Positions 60,216 to 64,000 of a stretch of DNA of 64,000 bases are shown here, piece by piece (position 1 is the stretch's first letter; each line of letters opens with the position of its first letter). Both the position numbers and the translations under genes were made by a program. The notes beneath the pieces are model-generated. The model saw nothing but the letters and a program-made list of their open reading frames with translations. It was not told the DNA's origin and did not search any database. Source of the stretch: Flavobacteriales bacterium (GTDB lineage: Bacteria > Bacteroidota > Bacteroidia > Flavobacteriales_G > Salibacteraceae); NCBI GenBank assembly GCA_018660685.1, contig JABJJW010000028.1, forward strand, positions 35,184 to 99,183, read 5' to 3'.

Positions 60216-62414
60216 CTAGTCAACGACGATAAGTTTTTTGATCACTTCAACGTCACCACTCAAGTGCAACGAGTACACCCCAGAAGGAAGTTGTGGCAGT
60301 TGAAACTGCCGTTGTCTTACCTGTGAAGAAAAAACCAACGCCCCATTCAGGTTCCGTATCTCCCCAGAGGATAAATGATACTCCGACAAAATCTGAATGG
60401 TTTGATCTGAATGAACTGGATTTGGATAAATAGAAACGTTGCCTGACGCCTCGAATATCCCACCAATTCCCAGGAACCCCTCGCCCAGTAAGGTATCGCT
60501 GAAACATCTATTGGCGGCAATTAGGTAATAGTCAAAGTCATAAAACCCATACCAATTGGAGGATTGAACAGAGTCCCCGAAAAGAGTATCACCAGATGGG
60601 GATCCATTTTTAAATGGCATCCATGTATACGAACTGACATATTTTGAGCCTTCGGCCTTAAATACTCCTTCTGGATCTCCCCATAACAACTGCGTGAAGG
60701 AGTGAGTGAGTATTTCCGGATATTTCGAAGTGGTGATACGAACAGAATCCACGGCACCAATGCTTTCCAAGTAGTATGATCCTGATCTTGAAGTTTCTAG
60801 TCTAAATGCGCGAACTGAATATTCATACATCCCGGAATCTAAGAGACAGAGATCCGTGAATGAAGTATTTGATGCTACCACGTCTCCCCTTCGCTCCCAA
60901 CTTCCCTTGTTTAGTCTTTGATAAATGGAATAGCCATCAATACTCGTATCAACGGAGGCCATCCAGCTAAGCGAAATGTCAAATGTGTCAACGGTATCAA
61001 TTGCGAGCTGCGTCGGTCCTGCGACATATTCCATGCGCAAGGAAGGATCTCCAAGCAACGCCAAATGGGTGAACCTCCCTCCGTAGCTGGCCTGAAAAGA
61101 TGTTGTGCTATTGTTCATGGTTAGCCTTGCACACTCGCCAATGCTCGCTCCCATACCCATTGGATGATAGTGCCACCAAGGTCTTCCGGCCCAACTAATA
61201 CTCATTGTTCGGCCTTGAGCCAAGGCGCTTCGCATGAAGTTGTTTTCCTTATCCCAGTCGCCGAAATAGCTACCAAATAGCATCGTGAAACCCGTCAGTA
61301 ATGAGTCGGTCGCCAACTGGGCAGAAGTTCCAATCCCTCCGGCTGATGTATAACTTCCTCCCCCACAACCATACGAGAACAGATAACCTTCAGTGTCCAT
61401 TGTCGTTCGATAATCTAGAGCCTGAATATTCTCACGTCCGACCAGAGGCGAGAAATTTCGCCATCCATTGGATGCAAATGCCTCCCCAGAAAAGCCTCCA
61501 AAATTGTCATCGACAAGGCCTCTCTTCGGTAATGTCCAGTTGTCGTTTTTATAATCATGAACCCGCTGTAAATAGCGTTTTGTCAATTCCAATTCATCTT
61601 GGGTAAAAGTGGTCAGGTTGTTAAAGTCCACACGCCCGACCATCAATTCTATGTCGCTCGGGATTAAAGATTGGTCAAACTTTCCATCTCCTGGAACATT
61701 ATGATTTCTTGGATCAGTGGCATTGGCGTTATTGATCTGTGCGTCAGTCCAAGTGCCATTAAGATCCCCATAATACATATCTGCTGGCCAGGCTCCCACA
61801 TGATCTGGAACGTGTCCGTCAGGCGCCAGGTTCCCTGAATAAGGAACAGGAACATTTCCAATTATATAGATCGACTGCAGGTCGTTCATGTTGCTCGATG
61901 CATTGACTACCAGGGATTTCACATAAGAAACCGTCGTATCCGGAGAAGCAGAAATCCATTCAACTTGATAACCATCCCCATTGAGATCCAGCTTTAAGTC
62001 ATCGAGTTCGTCATTCAGATCTGGGATAAGATTCGAGGCTACCAGCACCAATATCCCGCCTCGATCAATGGGTGCGTGGACATTGATTCCAGATCGAACG
62101 TAACCATACGCACTGTTGCTCCCATTTGAAAGCACGCGGTAGTCATAGAGTTCTCCCGTTACGGCCGTTGTATCGACATAAGATGTATCGCTGCTGGATA
62201 ATGTAGCTATCTGGGAACCCCACACTAAATCGACCGGACTCTTTCTGAAAATATAGTAGTTGTCTGCAGCTGAGTTCACATCCCACCTCAATGTAATTTG
62301 AGCTGGGTTAGCTTCCACTTCGGCTTCAACCATGACTACATAGTCGAGTGTCGATTGTGCAACGAGAAAATTCGCTAGTAAAAGGCAGGTTAAGAAAGAG
62401 TAAAACTTCTTCAT
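60216..62414 (-). CDS. Secreted protein with a C25-like core, fibronectin-III-like domains and T9SS type A sorting domain
   Basis: Signal peptide; ILVLVASNLIPDLNDELDDLKLDLNGDGYQVEWISA ... YIIGNVPVPYSG ... LLGDPSLRM; C-terminal VSIYPNPVHSDQTIQIL. Confidence 0.77.
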   Translation of the reverse strand: MKKFYSFLTCLLLANFLVAQSTLDYVVMVEAEVEANPAQITLRWDVNSAADNYYIFRKSPVDLVWGSQIATLSSSDTSYVDTTAVTGELYDYRVLSNGSNSAYGYVRSGINVHAPIDRGGILVLVASNLIPDLNDELDDLKLDLNGDGYQVEWISASPDTTVSYVKSLVVNASSNMNDLQSIYIIGNVPVPYSGNLAPDGHVPDHVGAWPADMYYGDLNGTWTDAQINNANATDPRNHNVPGDGKFDQSLIPSDIELMVGRVDFNNLTTFTQDELELTKRYLQRVHDYKNDNWTLPKRGLVDDNFGGFSGEAFASNGWRNFSPLVGRENIQALDYRTTMDTEGYLFSYGCGGGSYTSAGGIGTSAQLATDSLLTGFTMLFGSYFGDWDKENNFMRSALAQGRTMSISWAGRPWWHYHPMGMGASIGECARLTMNNSTTSFQASYGGRFTHLALLGDPSLRMEYVAGPTQLAIDTVDTFDISLSWMASVDTSIDGYSIYQRLNKGSWERRGDVVASNTSFTDLCLLDSGMYEYSVRAFRLETSRSGSYYLESIGAVDSVRITTSKYPEILTHSFTQLLWGDPEGVFKAEGSKYVSSYTWMPFKNGSPSGDTLFGDSVQSSNWYGFYDFDYYLIAANRCFSDTLLGEGFLGIGGIFEASGNVSIYPNPVHSDQTIQILSEYHLSSGEIRNLNGALVFSSQVRQRQFQLPQLPSGVYSLHLSGDVEVIKKLIVVD

Positions 62415-62444
62415 TGGTGGCTATTACGCTGAAAAATAAGGATT

Positions 62445-63308
62445 TCAGACAAACGACCTGAGGATGCTTCGAACAGAGCCGAGGTATCCTCCTCCAAACA
62501 AGACTACATGAACCAGCAACGGATAGAGATTTGCAATTTCAATCCCTTCAGACCAATTTGATTCAAGCAAATATTTTTCGTTATAAGATTCCATTGCTCG
62601 ACTGTCGAACCCACCAAAGAGCTTCATCATGCCTAGGTCCATGTATCGATGACCGTAGTAAACTGCAGGATCGATGAGCACAGGTTCCCCTTCCTTTCCA
62701 ACCAAATAGTTGCCAGACCAGAGATCTCCATGAAGAAGTGAGGGCCTTTCTTCTGGGAAAAAATCATTTAAGCTTCGTTCAAGTTTGTCAAAACTCAACA
62801 GGTCAGACGATTCAAGAAACCCTATGTCCACTGCCTGTTTAATCAGTGGGCGCAGTCGCTGTTCCGCAAAGAATTCGATCCAAGATTCGCCTTGTGTGTT
62901 TGATTGCGCGAGAGAGCCGATGTAGTTGTCTGTATCCAATCCAAATGCAGAATGAGTGTGTTCGTGCATCTCAGCTAGGTTGGTCCCGAAATCTATCCAA
63001 AAGCTTGGCTTCGCGGTGGCTGGTTCAATCATTTCCATGAAAAGAAATGAATCGCCATCAAGATTCACTATCCCAAAAACTTCCGGAATGGTAAATTCAG
63101 ATTCATGTCTCAGTAATTTGAGCCCCGTCGCTTCATCTTCAAACATACAGGGGTAACTCTTAACCGAATTGGTCTTTAAAAAACAAGCCTGATCACGAGA
63201 ATGGATCCTGTAAGTATGATTGATGGAACCACTTCCGACTGAGGTAAGAGTAATCTCCTCCTTCGAATTAAAAAGTTGCGAGTAAGCGGATTGGATTTTG
63301 GAATTCAC
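62445..63308 (-). CDS. Fructosamine kinase family protein
   Basis: SGSINHTYRI, FLKTNS, LLHGDLWSGNYLVG, LIDPAVYYGHRYMDLGMMKLFGGF. Confidence 0.9.
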   Translation of the reverse strand: MNSKIQSAYSQLFNSKEEITLTSVGSGSINHTYRIHSRDQACFLKTNSVKSYPCMFEDEATGLKLLRHESEFTIPEVFGIVNLDGDSFLFMEMIEPATAKPSFWIDFGTNLAEMHEHTHSAFGLDTDNYIGSLAQSNTQGESWIEFFAEQRLRPLIKQAVDIGFLESSDLLSFDKLERSLNDFFPEERPSLLHGDLWSGNYLVGKEGEPVLIDPAVYYGHRYMDLGMMKLFGGFDSRAMESYNEKYLLESNWSEGIEIANLYPLLVHVVLFGGGYLGSVRSILRSFV

Positions 63309-63353
63309 TGCTGTATATCGTCCTTTGGCTGGTTAATCGACAAATCGAAAGAA

Positions 63354-63902
63354 ATGAAAACTATCGGATTAGTAGCTTCAATAATTCTAAGCACAATGGC
63401 GGTAAATGACAATACTATCTACCAGTTCGCAATGAATTCAATTGAAGGAACTGAAATTAACTTGGCTGATTATAACGGTAAGGTTGTGTTGATTGTGAAT
63501 GTAGCGAGTGAGTGTGGTTTCACTCCACAGTATGCTGAGCTACAGACCCTATACGATCAACACAAAGATGAAGGGTTGGTGATTTTGGGTTTTCCAGCCA
63601 ACAATTTCGGGGCCCAAGAACCAGGATCGAATGAAGAGATCCAAGCTTTCTGTGAGAAAAATTATGGGGTGACCTTTCCGATGTTTTCTAAAATCTCAGT
63701 GAAAGGAGATGACATGCACCCATTGTACCAGTTCTTGACACAAAAAGAGAAAAATGGACACTCAGAATCAAAGGTCAAATGGAATTTCCAGAAATATTTG
63801 ATTGGACGCGACGGAACTTTACGGGAAGTGATTGATCCAGGAATTAGGGTTTCCGACCCTAGGGTTATCACTTCAATCGAGGCCCTTTTGGCTGGATCAT
63901 AG
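63354..63902 (+). CDS. Glutathione peroxidase family protein (Cys-type)
   Basis: VLIVNVASECGFTPQYAELQTLY, GFPANNFGAQEPGSNEEIQAFC, KWNFQKYLIGRDG. Confidence 0.93.
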   Translation: MKTIGLVASIILSTMAVNDNTIYQFAMNSIEGTEINLADYNGKVVLIVNVASECGFTPQYAELQTLYDQHKDEGLVILGFPANNFGAQEPGSNEEIQAFCEKNYGVTFPMFSKISVKGDDMHPLYQFLTQKEKNGHSESKVKWNFQKYLIGRDGTLREVIDPGIRVSDPRVITSIEALLAGS

Positions 63903-63923
63903 TTACTATATTCGCCGGCTCAA

Positions 63924-63998
<75 letters not shown>

Positions 63999-64000
63999 AA

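Overview
This window is a 64 kb chromosomal segment from a member of Bacteroidota, most likely Flavobacteriales-like. Evidence: adjacent gldE and gldD, T9SS-type secreted proteins, recurrent TAnnTTTG promoter-like boxes just upstream of start codons, and almost no Shine-Dalgarno sequences. Most of it is dense housekeeping sequence: ctaA, tatC, lptB, purS, pssA, lysS, gpsA, uvrC, idi, paaA/B/E, cysS, polA, gmk, nadD, thiL, pepP and sdhCAB. There is also a small glycan-biosynthesis locus (about 41.1-48.6 kb) containing a sulfotransferase, plus a SprB-repeat T9SS protein, and a tRNA-Ala(GGC) at the right edge. I found no CRISPR array, prophage, transposase or recognisable defence island. I do not see a convincing complete new multi-gene system. 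The most interesting signals are: (1) a long rod-like structured RNA with a downstream terminator upstream of polA, a candidate 6S RNA; (2) a perfect 40-bp tandem duplication that splits one small conserved-looking gene into two frames; (3) three truncated remnants of secreted proteins (two C-terminal, one signal-peptide-only), each abutting an intact neighbouring gene within about 2 nt; (4) paaA/paaB/paaE without adjacent paaC/paaD; (5) an A12 tract inside a glycosyltransferase in a visibly AT-richer glycan block; (6) a C25-like protein that appears to lack its catalytic residues and an Hpt-like protein that appears to lack its histidine. Product names come from reading the translations, not from a database search.
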